DNA of 64,000 nt, taken from the NCBI GenBank assembly GCA_963850425.1, contig CAWKLF010000007.1, positions 558,001 through 622,000 of the forward strand, in the 5' to 3' direction. Source of the stretch: Gp1-AA133 sp963850425 (lineage in GTDB: Bacteria > Acidobacteriota > Terriglobia > Terriglobales > Acidobacteriaceae). Position 1 is the stretch's first letter; each line of letters starts with the position of its first letter. The notes beneath the pieces were generated by a model. The model was given only the letters and a program-made list of their open reading frames with translations, did not search any database and was not told where the DNA came from. The translations under genes and the position numbers were made by a program. Shown here piece by piece: positions 26,734-35,064 of this stretch.

Positions 26734-27534
26734 ATGAAGGCGAACGGCGCCAAACCTTACTTGAAAATCGGGGACGTGGCCCGCATGGTCGGGGTTTCCC
26801 CGTCGGTGATCCGCACATGGGAGAGCCTCGGTCTCACGCATCCACAACGCACCGAAAGCAAATATCGCCTGTACAGTTCCGAGGACGTCAAAATTCTCAA
26901 GCGCGCGCGTTTTCTGCGCCGGGTACGCGGACTGAATGCACCCGCAATTGTCGAGTTGCTCAAGCGCGAGGGTTTGTTGCGACCCAACCCCGACGGTGCC
27001 GTAGGCGCGATCGGCTCCCGACTGCGGCAACTCCGCACCCGTCGTGGGCTTTCCCTTGCGCAGGTGGCCAAGTCGGCGGAAATTTCTGTAGGGTTTCTCA
27101 GCGCGATCGAACGCTCCCAGATGAGCGCATCCATTGGCACGCTGCGCAGGCTGGCGCGCTTTTACAAAACCAATATCCTCGATTTCTTTGATCCGGCGGA
27201 GACCAATCGACGGCTGGTGCGGCCCAAAGAGCGCAAGGTTCTTGAAGCGGGCCCCGGAGTGCGGATGGAGTTGCTGGCCTGGGGCAACAAAGTCATGGAA
27301 CCGCACCTGTTTCGTATCGCTCCCAAGGCCGGCAGCGGCGAATCGTACACCCATGAAGGCGAAGAGTTCCTGATGGTTCTGCGCGGCGAGTTACATCTGG
27401 CGCTGGACAGTCAGGAGTTTCGTCTAAAATCCGGCGATAGTTTCTATTTTGAAAGCGCTACGCCACACCGTTGGAAAAATCCGGGACGATCGGAAACCTG
27501 GGTTCTGTGGGTGAACACGCCGCCCACGTTTTAG
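26734..27534 (+). CDS. Three-domain regulator: MerR-type HTH, XRE HTH, cupin
   Basis: 266 residues from the ATG at 26734; the frame is open upstream but that part overlaps the promoter. Residues about 10-80 are a MerR-type winged helix (LKIGDVARMVGVSPSVIRTWESLG). Residues about 94-150 are an XRE/Cro HTH (RLRQLRTRRGLSLAQVAKSA, VGFLSAIERSQMSAS). Residues about 190-262 are a cupin (THEGEEFLMVLRGELHLAL, SFYFESATPHRWKN). XRE-cupin proteins such as PuuR control putrescine and GABA catabolism in other bacteria; the extra MerR head is unusual. Its place between the two amine operons, with an inverted repeat on its promoter, suggests an amine-sensing repressor. Ligand unknown. Confidence 0.9.
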   Translation: MKANGAKPYLKIGDVARMVGVSPSVIRTWESLGLTHPQRTESKYRLYSSEDVKILKRARFLRRVRGLNAPAIVELLKREGLLRPNPDGAVGAIGSRLRQLRTRRGLSLAQVAKSAEISVGFLSAIERSQMSASIGTLRRLARFYKTNILDFFDPAETNRRLVRPKERKVLEAGPGVRMELLAWGNKVMEPHLFRIAPKAGSGESYTHEGEEFLMVLRGELHLALDSQEFRLKSGDSFYFESATPHRWKNPGRSETWVLWVNTPPTF

Positions 27535-27585
27535 AAACATTGGTTAGTTACTGGTTGTCAGTTCTCGTTCCATCTGAGGAGACCT

Positions 27586-29370
27586 TTGCCACCTCACCTG
27601 CGATTCTGGTTGCGATCCCGTAGATGTGCAGTTGCTTTTGTTGCTGCGGTGACCATGGGTCAGGCGCTGAGCGCATACGCTCAAAAAGTCACTGCCGACC
27701 TTGTGATTCTTAACGCGCATGCCTACACGGTGAACGCCAAGCAGCCATGGGCGGAAGCGATTGCAATCCGCGGTGAAGAGATCATCGCGGTCGGTAGCGC
27801 GAAGGACGTCGCCCATTACCGCAATGCCAAAACAAAAGTGATCGACGCCGGTGGAAGACTGGTTCTGCCTGGCTTCACCGACTGCCACACGCACTTTCTT
27901 GATGGCGGACTGAGCCTCGAACGCATTCATCTCGACGATGCGAAGGACGTCGCGGAAATGCAACGACGGGTAAAGGCTTATGCCGAGGCTCATCCGGACC
28001 AGCTTTGGGTGCGAGGGCGCGGGTGGACCTATCCCGCGGTAGGCCCCACGAATCTTCCTGATAAGAAGGATCTGGACGCGATCATCCCGGACCGTCCCGT
28101 GTACCTGGAGGCATTCGACGGCCATACCTGGTGGGCAAATAGCAAGGCGCTCCAACTGGCTGGAATCACCCGCGACACACCGAATCCTCCCGGCGGCGAG
28201 ATCGTACGCGATGCCAATGGCGAGCCTACCGGCGCTTTGAAAGAAGATTCCGCAGACGCACTCATGCTGCGCGTGCTTCCCTTGCCTTCGCGGGAAGAAA
28301 AACTGGCTGCGTATAAAGCCGGCTTTCGGGAAGCCAACCGCGCCGGCCTGGTGCGCGTACACAGTGCCGGCGGAGTCGGGGTTGGGATGAGCGACCTGAT
28401 GAACGCAGATTTGCTGGCGGACTTGCAGAAGTCTGGCGATCTCACCTTGCGGATGTACCTTGCCTATCGCGCGGAGCCGCCTGCCCTTACGCCGCAGCAG
28501 ATCAAACAAATCGAAGAAGCGCGCAGCAAATATCACGACGAGTGGATATCGGCAGGAGCGGTGAAGTTTTTCATGGACGGCGTCATTGAATCACACACCG
28601 CTGCGATGCTCACGCCTTACAGCGACGATCCGAAGCTCACGGGCAGCCTGCTCTGGGACCCCGAGATTTATAAGAATGCGGTGGCCGATCTCGATAAGCG
28701 CGGCATGCAGATCTTCACGCATGCCATCGGAGATCGCGCCGTACGCCTGACACTGGACGCCTACGCCAACGCCGCAAGTCAGAACGGCACGAAGGATCGC
28801 CGGCATCGGATTGAACACATCGAGACCATCACCGCCGCGGACATTCCGCGCTTCGGCAAGCTTGGGGTGATTGCAAGCTTCCAGCCTCTGCACGCGTATC
28901 CGGATGATGACACGCTACTGGTGTGGCTGAAGAACGCTGGGCCCGAGCGCGGCAAACGGGCGTGGGCTTGGCATAGCATTGAGGCATCCGGGGGCGTGTT
29001 GGCGTTCGGCAGCGACTGGCCGATTGTGACGCTGAATCCCTGGGAAGGAATGCAGAACGCCGTCACACGGCAAACGTTGGAAGGCGATCCTCCTGGAGGA
29101 TTTGTCCCGAACGAGAGAATCAGCGTGGCCGATGCGATTCGAGGGTACACGCTGGGCGCGGCTATCGGGGGACACCGGGAGCAGAAAGAAGGATCGCTCG
29201 AGAAAGGAAAACTCGCAGACCTCATCGTGGTCGATCGCAATGTGTTCGAAATTGAACCGACGGCGATCGGCAAGACGGAGGTCCTGCTGACCATGGTCGG
29301 AGGAAAAATAGTTTACGAGTCGCCGAACTGGAAGCCTGCAATTCCCGCGCACGCTACGGAGGCGAAGTAA
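27586..29370 (+). CDS. Exported amidohydrolase (YtcJ-like)
   Basis: 594 residues. Start TTG at 27586 with AGGAG four bases upstream. A signal peptide ends around LSAYAQK. The metal-dependent amidohydrolase fold shows DCHTHFLDGG, the long insert with DGHTWWANSKALQLAGI, VKFFMDGVIESHTA, IFTHAIGDRAV, RIEHIETI, FGSDWPIVTLNPWEG and the C-terminal beta sandwich GKLADLIVVDRN. These are the YtcJ-type family blocks. It should hydrolyse an amide or amidine bond in the periplasm; substrate unknown. It is the first gene of the rightward pot operon (three bases before potD), so it may release an amine that PotD then collects. That is a hypothesis. Confidence 0.9.
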   Translation: MPPHLRFWLRSRRCAVAFVAAVTMGQALSAYAQKVTADLVILNAHAYTVNAKQPWAEAIAIRGEEIIAVGSAKDVAHYRNAKTKVIDAGGRLVLPGFTDCHTHFLDGGLSLERIHLDDAKDVAEMQRRVKAYAEAHPDQLWVRGRGWTYPAVGPTNLPDKKDLDAIIPDRPVYLEAFDGHTWWANSKALQLAGITRDTPNPPGGEIVRDANGEPTGALKEDSADALMLRVLPLPSREEKLAAYKAGFREANRAGLVRVHSAGGVGVGMSDLMNADLLADLQKSGDLTLRMYLAYRAEPPALTPQQIKQIEEARSKYHDEWISAGAVKFFMDGVIESHTAAMLTPYSDDPKLTGSLLWDPEIYKNAVADLDKRGMQIFTHAIGDRAVRLTLDAYANAASQNGTKDRRHRIEHIETITAADIPRFGKLGVIASFQPLHAYPDDDTLLVWLKNAGPERGKRAWAWHSIEASGGVLAFGSDWPIVTLNPWEGMQNAVTRQTLEGDPPGGFVPNERISVADAIRGYTLGAAIGGHREQKEGSLEKGKLADLIVVDRNVFEIEPTAIGKTEVLLTMVGGKIVYESPNWKPAIPAHATEAK

Positions 29371-29373
29371 GGT

Positions 29374-30435
29374 ATGAGGAGATGGTTTGCTCTCACCGCG
29401 TTACTGATCGCGGTTCTCGTCCTCGGTTCATGCGCAAAGAAAAGACCCACGCTCAACCTACTGGTCTGGGAAGGCTACGCCGATCCTCTGTTTGTGAAGG
29501 GATTTGAGGAGCAGTGCCAGTGCAAGGTCTCCGCCTCTTACATGGGATCGAGTGATGAACTGGTCGCCAAGCTCCGCGGCGGAAGCGCAAGCAACTACGA
29601 CGTGATCTCCCCGTCCAGCGACGTAGCCACCATGATTGCCTCGGCTGGTCTGGCGGCGCCTCTCGACCTGTCGCGCGTTCCAACCTATAACCAACTTGCG
29701 CCCAAGCTGACCTCAATGTCGCTGGTCCGCGTCAAAGGCAATGTCTACGGCGTGCCCTTTACCTGGGGTCCAAATCCGCTGATCTACGATACGACGGCTT
29801 TCCCTAAGCCTCCTGAAAGCTGGAATCTGATGTGGGATCCGAAGTATCGCGGGAAGATCTCGGTTTGGGACGACCTCTCCACGGTTTTCATGGCGGCGCA
29901 GATTCTGGGCTATGACAAGCCCGATCCAAATCAACTTTACAACCTGAGCGATGCGCAACTCGAAGCCGTAAAGAAGAAGCTGCTCGAACTGAAGCCGAAC
30001 ATTCGCAAGATGTGGTCGTCGGGCGGCGAACTAACGAATCTGTTCCAGAACCACGAGGTAGTTGCGGCCATGGGATGGCCGCTGAATACGGTCGAATTAA
30101 AGAAGAAGAACTTTCCTGTCGGAGAAACGATCCCGAAAGAAAACACGACGGGTTGGATTGATCATCTGATGATCACCTCAGCCAGTGAAAATAAAGACCT
30201 CGCCTACCTCTTTCTCGAGTACATGGTGCAGGCCAAGACGCAAAAACTGGTCGCGGACGTGACCAACTACGTCCCGGCGAATCCGCAGGCTGGTCCACTG
30301 ATGACCGCCGAGCAGCGCCAGGGCTTGCACCTCGATGATGTGGAGACCTATCAGAAGCGCATCTATTTCTGGCAGGACGTTCCGCGGCGCGCGAAGTACA
30401 ACGAAATCTGGAACGAAGTGAAGGCTGCACAGTAA
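29374..30435 (+). CDS. potD: Polyamine ABC transporter substrate-binding lipoprotein
   Basis: 353 residues. The lipobox LVLGSCAKK gives a lipoprotein with acylated Cys20. Type II periplasmic binding fold of the PotD/PotF family: LLVWEGYADPLFVKGFEEQ, SYMGSSDELVAKLRGG, YDVISPSSDVATMI, VPFTWGPNPLIYDT, then TGWIDHLMITSASENKDLA. It captures putrescine, spermidine or a related amine and hands it to PotBC. Immediately downstream of the amidohydrolase gene and 72 bases before potA. Confidence 0.92.
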   Translation: MRRWFALTALLIAVLVLGSCAKKRPTLNLLVWEGYADPLFVKGFEEQCQCKVSASYMGSSDELVAKLRGGSASNYDVISPSSDVATMIASAGLAAPLDLSRVPTYNQLAPKLTSMSLVRVKGNVYGVPFTWGPNPLIYDTTAFPKPPESWNLMWDPKYRGKISVWDDLSTVFMAAQILGYDKPDPNQLYNLSDAQLEAVKKKLLELKPNIRKMWSSGGELTNLFQNHEVVAAMGWPLNTVELKKKNFPVGETIPKENTTGWIDHLMITSASENKDLAYLFLEYMVQAKTQKLVADVTNYVPANPQAGPLMTAEQRQGLHLDDVETYQKRIYFWQDVPRRAKYNEIWNEVKAAQ

Positions 30436-30507
30436 AGGATCCCCTTCGGCGACCGTGACTCGACACGCAAGTTCTATCGACAAGTAAACCTGGAAACGTG
30501 CGCAGGA

Positions 30508-31602
30508 ATGATTACGAAGGAACAATCCGCAGCTACTACGGTCGCGACGCCCGCCGCCACAATGCTGCTCGATATTCGCAACCTGGCGAAGAGTTTCGGA
30601 AAGAGCATTGTGTTGCGTGACATTTCCCTGAAAGTTGCGGAAGGTGAATTCCTCACCATTCTCGGGGAGAGCGGCTCGGGCAAAACCACTTTGCTGCGGA
30701 TTGTTGCGGGATTCGAGACGGCCACCTCAGGGGAAGTCTGGATGGGTGGGGAGCGATTGGATCGACTACCTCCTTATAAGCGGAGGGTGAATACAGTCTT
30801 TCAGCACTACGCGTTGTTTCCGCACCTCAACGTTGAAGAGAATGTCGGCTATGGGCTGCGAGTGGAGAAACAGAGCCCCGGAGAAATCGCTTCGCGCGTG
30901 GAGCAGGCTCTTGCCCGGGTAAAGATGACGGTCCACGCGAAGGCGAAGCCGTCGAAGATTAGCGGGGGCCAGCAACAGCGGGTCGCGCTGGCCCGGGCGC
31001 TGGTGAAGCGTCCACAACTCCTGCTGCTGGATGAACCGTTGTCGGCACTGGACGCAAACTTGCGCCGCCAGATGCAGGTGGAGTTGAAGTCCTTGCAGCG
31101 TGAAGTGGGCATCGCCTTCGTATTTGTGACGCATGACCAGGAAGAGGCGATGGTCATGTCGGACCGGGTCGCGCTTCTGCGTATGGGCGAACTGGAGCAG
31201 GTCGCAACCCCGCGCGAGATCTATAGCCGTCCTGCGACAGCGTACACAGCCCAATTCATCGGACACACGAATCTTCTGCGAACCGACGTCCGCGGCGGTG
31301 TGGTGCGCTGCCATTCGCTTTCGTGGTCAGCGCCGCTACCGGAGGGCCCTTCGCTGCTTTCGTTGCGGCCGGAAAACATTCGCGTCGCCGGGACGGCCAC
31401 TACGTCGAATGCAGTGCGGTTCCGCGGCAAGCTGGGACAACGGGCGTTTCACGGTGCGACGGAACTGTTGCAGATCGAATGTGAGGATGGACTTAAATTC
31501 TCCATGCGAGCCGCCTCACGAGCCGATTGGCGTGGCGAGACGGAATTTGAGTTCGACCCAGCCGACGCGGTTCCGGTTCGGGAATCGGCGGAGAGAACCT
31601 GA
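30508..31602 (+). CDS. potA: Polyamine ABC transporter ATP-binding protein
   Basis: 364 residues. Walker A GESGSGKTT at about residues 53-61, Q-loop in NTVFQHYALFPHL, signature ISGGQQQRVALARAL, Walker B LLLLDEPLSALD and the switch His in FVTHDQEEAM. A C-terminal TOBE-type regulatory domain starts near QFIGHTNLL. It powers the PotBC channel at the inner face of the membrane. The stop is three bases before potB. An internal Met (MLLDIRN) is a less likely start. Confidence 0.95.
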   Translation: MITKEQSAATTVATPAATMLLDIRNLAKSFGKSIVLRDISLKVAEGEFLTILGESGSGKTTLLRIVAGFETATSGEVWMGGERLDRLPPYKRRVNTVFQHYALFPHLNVEENVGYGLRVEKQSPGEIASRVEQALARVKMTVHAKAKPSKISGGQQQRVALARALVKRPQLLLLDEPLSALDANLRRQMQVELKSLQREVGIAFVFVTHDQEEAMVMSDRVALLRMGELEQVATPREIYSRPATAYTAQFIGHTNLLRTDVRGGVVRCHSLSWSAPLPEGPSLLSLRPENIRVAGTATTSNAVRFRGKLGQRAFHGATELLQIECEDGLKFSMRAASRADWRGETEFEFDPADAVPVRESAERT

Positions 31603-31605
31603 GCC

Positions 31606-32454
31606 ATGTTTTCGCGGGCCTATAAAACGGCAATCACGGTGCCCCCTCTTTTGTGGGTTACCGTGTTTCTGCTGGTTCCATATCTGCTGATGTTCTGCTA
31701 CAGCTTCTGGTCGGTCTCACCGTCGCAGCAAATTGTTCATTCCTGGAACTTGCGGAACTACCACCAGCTTCTTACTGTGGATGTGTACTGGCAAACGTTC
31801 TTGCGATCGATGTGGATCGCTGCCCGCGTGATGCTTTTCTCCTTATTGCTGGGATATCCGCTGGCATATTACCTGTCCTTTCACGCTGGCGCCCGGAAGG
31901 ATCTGCTCTATCAGCTGGTGATTATTCCTTTATGGGTGAGTTACCTGGTGCGGGCCTACGCGTGGAAAACGATTCTGGGCAGCGATGGCGTTCTAAACAC
32001 GCTCCTGCAATACGTGCACTTGACCAGTCATCCCCTTGATTTTCTGTTGTACAGTCCGTTCGCAGTGGTACTGACGCTCACACACATCTACACGCCTTTC
32101 GCATTCTTGCCCGTTTATGCGTCGCTCGAACATATCCCACGGGACCTGGTCGAAGCGTCCCACGATCTCGGCGCGTCGCCCGCGCAAACATTCTGGCGCG
32201 TCATTTTCCCGCTCTCGATCCCTGGTGTGCTTGCCGGTGCGACGTTCGCTTTCGTGCTGAGTCTCGGGGACTTTCTGGCGCCGCTGCTTCTGGGCGGTCC
32301 CAGCGGCATCATGATTTCGAACATCGTGGTCAGCCTGTTTGGCGCCGCCTATAACTGGCCGCTCGGTGCTGCGATCTCGCTGTGCATGCTTGTGCTCGTA
32401 ATCAGCCTGCTTTTTGTTTCGGAGCGCCTTGAAAAGAAGTGGAGCTTCTCATGA
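31606..32454 (+). CDS. potB: Polyamine ABC transporter permease, PotB type
   Basis: 282 residues with six membrane segments. The EAA loop that contacts the ATPase is visible as LVEASHDLGASPAQTFWRVIFPLSIPG. Begins MFSRAYKTAITVPPLLWVTV. Pairs with PotC to form the channel. Its stop overlaps the potC start as ATGA, so translation is coupled. Confidence 0.93.
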   Translation: MFSRAYKTAITVPPLLWVTVFLLVPYLLMFCYSFWSVSPSQQIVHSWNLRNYHQLLTVDVYWQTFLRSMWIAARVMLFSLLLGYPLAYYLSFHAGARKDLLYQLVIIPLWVSYLVRAYAWKTILGSDGVLNTLLQYVHLTSHPLDFLLYSPFAVVLTLTHIYTPFAFLPVYASLEHIPRDLVEASHDLGASPAQTFWRVIFPLSIPGVLAGATFAFVLSLGDFLAPLLLGGPSGIMISNIVVSLFGAAYNWPLGAAISLCMLVLVISLLFVSERLEKKWSFS

Positions 32455-33296
32455 GCGGAGCGAACGCAATGCGCAGGTCTCGGTGGTTGGGATTACATGC
32501 ACTTGCCGTGTTCGCCTTTCTTTATCTGCCGATTGCAGTACTAATTGTCTATTCGTTCAACGGCGCCGGCGTGGGAGGTTTTCCACCGCGAAATTTCACG
32601 CTTGACTGGTATCGCATCTTGTTCGCGGATGCAGCGATCTGGGAATCGGTAGGCAATAGTTTGCTTGTAGCGGCCTGTGCGGTGGGGATCGCGCTCGGAC
32701 TCGGAATTCCTGCCGCGCTTGCGCTGGATCGAGCGCATTTCCCCGGCAAATCTTTGTTTCGGCGACTCGTACTGTTGCCTCTGATTCTTCCCGGGATTAT
32801 CACCGGCTTGTCGCTTCTGATGTTGTTCAACGAGGCCAAGGTCAAGCTCAGTTTGCTTACGATCGTTTTGGGTCATGGCACCGCACTAATCTCGGTGGCG
32901 ACCACCGAAGTCTTCGCCGGGCTCCAGAAACTTGACCGGGCGCAGGAAGAAGCTTCCCTCGATTTGGGGGCGAACTACTGGCAGACATTCTTGCGCGTCA
33001 CTTTACCGAACCTGAAGTTGTCGATCATTGGCGCAGCCCTGCTGATCTTCACCCTTTCCATGGATGAGATCGCAGTGAGCTTTTTCCTGTTGGGCCGGGA
33101 CAACACGCTGCCCCTGGAAATCTGGGGACGACTGCGGCGAGGCATGACTCCGGAAATTAATGCCATCTCAACCATCATCTTTGTCTTTTCATTGGCGGCA
33201 ATCGTTCTCTGGTACCGGCTGCGCAGGAGCGCGGAAGGATCGCCGGAAATAGCCGCCGAACTGGTCGAACCCGCACTTCAAGGAGAACCATCGTGA
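32451..33296 (+). CDS. potC: Polyamine ABC transporter permease, PotC type
   Basis: 281 residues from the ATG that overlaps the potB stop (ATGA); an in-frame ATG twelve bases earlier lies within potB. Six membrane segments; the EAA loop reads EEASLDLGANYWQTFLRVTLPNL, spread over the cytoplasmic side. NGAGVGGFPPRNFTLDWY after the first helix is typical for PotC. The stop overlaps the GTG start of the oxidase gene. Confidence 0.93.
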   Translation: MSGANAMRRSRWLGLHALAVFAFLYLPIAVLIVYSFNGAGVGGFPPRNFTLDWYRILFADAAIWESVGNSLLVAACAVGIALGLGIPAALALDRAHFPGKSLFRRLVLLPLILPGIITGLSLLMLFNEAKVKLSLLTIVLGHGTALISVATTEVFAGLQKLDRAQEEASLDLGANYWQTFLRVTLPNLKLSIIGAALLIFTLSMDEIAVSFFLLGRDNTLPLEIWGRLRRGMTPEINAISTIIFVFSLAAIVLWYRLRRSAEGSPEIAAELVEPALQGEPS

Positions 33297-34822
33297 GCTC
33301 CAACCGCCGGGACTTTATCAAGTATGTGGTTGCAGGCGCAGTTGCATCGGGCTGTCCCATTGAAACGGCGCTTTTTGCCGCTCCGTCCGAAGTCGCGCCC
33401 GCCATCGAAGGCGAAGACAACAAAATCTGTCATCAGGTGCGCGATGGGAAAGTGTTCACGCGGCCTCCAGTGTCGGCGAGTCATGACGTGGTGATTGTCG
33501 GCGGTGGGGTGAGCGGGCTCACGGCGTCCTATCTGTTACAGAACCGCGATTTTCTTCTGCTGGAGAAAGAACCTCATTTCGGAGGCAATGCTTACCTGAT
33601 GGAGTTCGAGGGGCAGGCATATGCGACAGGCTCCGCCTTCGGCGACAACGAAGTGGTGGTTGCATTTGCGAAAGAGATTGGGCTCGAACCCCTGCCTGTA
33701 AACAATTTCGATCCCACCATCGTGAACGGGGAGTTCGTGCCTGACACCTGGGGCGACGGCATCGACAAGCTTCCCTACCCGCCGCCGGTGAAAGAGGCGT
33801 TCAAGCGCGTACGCAAGGAATGGCTGGCCGTCGACCTCGAAAGCCGAAAAGACGAACTTTCCAATATGCCGCTCACCGATCTGTTGAAGGGATATCCACC
33901 AGAGATCAGGCTGTGGTGGGACGGCTTTGGCGCGTCGAGTTGGGGCTCGCGCTGTGAGGATTCTCCCGCCCTGATAGGCGTAGCGGAGATGCGATGGATG
34001 GCCGGCGAGAATCGCAAGGACGACCGCTACACGTGGCCGGGGGGACTGGGCGCCCTCAGCAAGCATCTGGTCGAAATGCTCAAGCCAAAACATGCCGATC
34101 GCATGCAGACCGGTGCGACCATCGTTGCGGTATCGAATGAGAAGAATGCCGTGAATGTCACCTACATGCAGGGCACCGAGTTAAAGACGGTCTCCGCGAA
34201 GGCCGTCATCATGGCAACTCCAAAATTCATCACGCGGCGGATCGTGGAAGGAATTCCGGAAAAGCAGGACGATGCCATGCAACAGATGCGCTACATCCCG
34301 TACGCGCTGGTGAATCTGATCTTCGACAAAGAAATCTACCGCAAGGGATACGACAATTGGTGCCCGGGAAATTCCTTCACCGACTTTATCGTAGCCGACT
34401 GGGTTATCCGCAACCAGCCTGGATATAAGCCGAAATACAACATTCTGAGTTGCTATACGCCGCTCCGCGAAGAGCAGCGCAAGCTACTTCTCAACGAGCC
34501 AAGCTCGCTGAAACTTGCGGGCGATGTTTTGAAGGATTTTCAGAAATTATTGCCGAACACCAACGTGGATCCGGTTGAGGTCCACATCTACCGCCGCGGA
34601 CATCCGATGTACATGACAACGCCGGGCCTGTATACGAAGGTGCAACCGCTGCTGCGCGCGCCCGTGGATCGGATATTTTTCGCGAACACGGATGCCGAAG
34701 GTCCGGTTTCGAGTACCACGCAGGCAATCACGGGGGCCCGGCGCGCAGCGAAAGAAGTGGAACAAAAACTGGCCGGTGGACACATGCCTCGCCATCATGA
34801 AGCGCTAACCGCGGTCGGCTAA
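33293..34822 (+). CDS. Tat-exported flavin amine oxidase family protein
   Basis: 509 residues. GTG start overlapping the potC stop (GTGA). A twin-arginine signal (NRRDFIKYVVAGAVASG) indicates export of a folded, cofactor-loaded protein. FAD-binding: VVIVGGGVSGLTASYLL, then LLEKEPHFGGNAY; a late FAD block EGPVSSTTQAITGARRAA. Resembles NAD(P)/FAD-dependent amine or polyamine oxidases of the monoamine-oxidase fold. As last gene of the pot operon it may oxidise an amine in the periplasm, giving an aldehyde or smaller amine for import and for the dehydrogenases of the other arm. The substrate is inferred from context. Confidence 0.88.
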   Translation: MSSNRRDFIKYVVAGAVASGCPIETALFAAPSEVAPAIEGEDNKICHQVRDGKVFTRPPVSASHDVVIVGGGVSGLTASYLLQNRDFLLLEKEPHFGGNAYLMEFEGQAYATGSAFGDNEVVVAFAKEIGLEPLPVNNFDPTIVNGEFVPDTWGDGIDKLPYPPPVKEAFKRVRKEWLAVDLESRKDELSNMPLTDLLKGYPPEIRLWWDGFGASSWGSRCEDSPALIGVAEMRWMAGENRKDDRYTWPGGLGALSKHLVEMLKPKHADRMQTGATIVAVSNEKNAVNVTYMQGTELKTVSAKAVIMATPKFITRRIVEGIPEKQDDAMQQMRYIPYALVNLIFDKEIYRKGYDNWCPGNSFTDFIVADWVIRNQPGYKPKYNILSCYTPLREEQRKLLLNEPSSLKLAGDVLKDFQKLLPNTNVDPVEVHIYRRGHPMYMTTPGLYTKVQPLLRAPVDRIFFANTDAEGPVSSTTQAITGARRAAKEVEQKLAGGHMPRHHEALTAVG

Positions 34823-34860
34823 GTGCCTGCAGGCTTCAATAGAAGATAACCGCTGTCACG

Positions 34861-34897
34861 AGCCGGGCGGTCCGCGTCTAAGCGGTGTGGCCCGGTT
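34861..34897 (+). terminator. Compound hairpin after the pot operon (terminator-like, no U-tract)
   Basis: AGCCGGGC (34861-34868) pairs with GCCCGGTT (34890-34897) with a G-T pair, enclosing a second stem CCGC/GCGG. It lies about 40 bases after the oxidase stop. ACCCCCAAAC follows, so it is not a textbook intrinsic terminator. Confidence 0.4.
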
Positions 34898-35064
34898 ACC
34901 CCCAAACTAGCCATTTCTGTATCTTTATTGCTTCTTTCCACTTCGCAAATCTCTGCCTTGCCGGCTTCGACCTAGTGATATCCGCGCCAAGTTCGGACGG
35001 CATAGTAAAGTAGAAGATGACGGTCCCAGACGTTCCCCGGGAACCAGGCAAAGGACCTATTATT

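Noticed and set aside
27544..28536. A 330-codon bottom-strand frame.
   Set aside because: Antisense shadow of the amidohydrolase gene, whose motifs and signal peptide are clear on the top strand.
35017..35064. ATG at 35017 as the typA start.
   Set aside because: No good ribosome-binding site and 16 residues beyond the family's N-terminus; the TTG at 35065 has AAGGA at nine bases.
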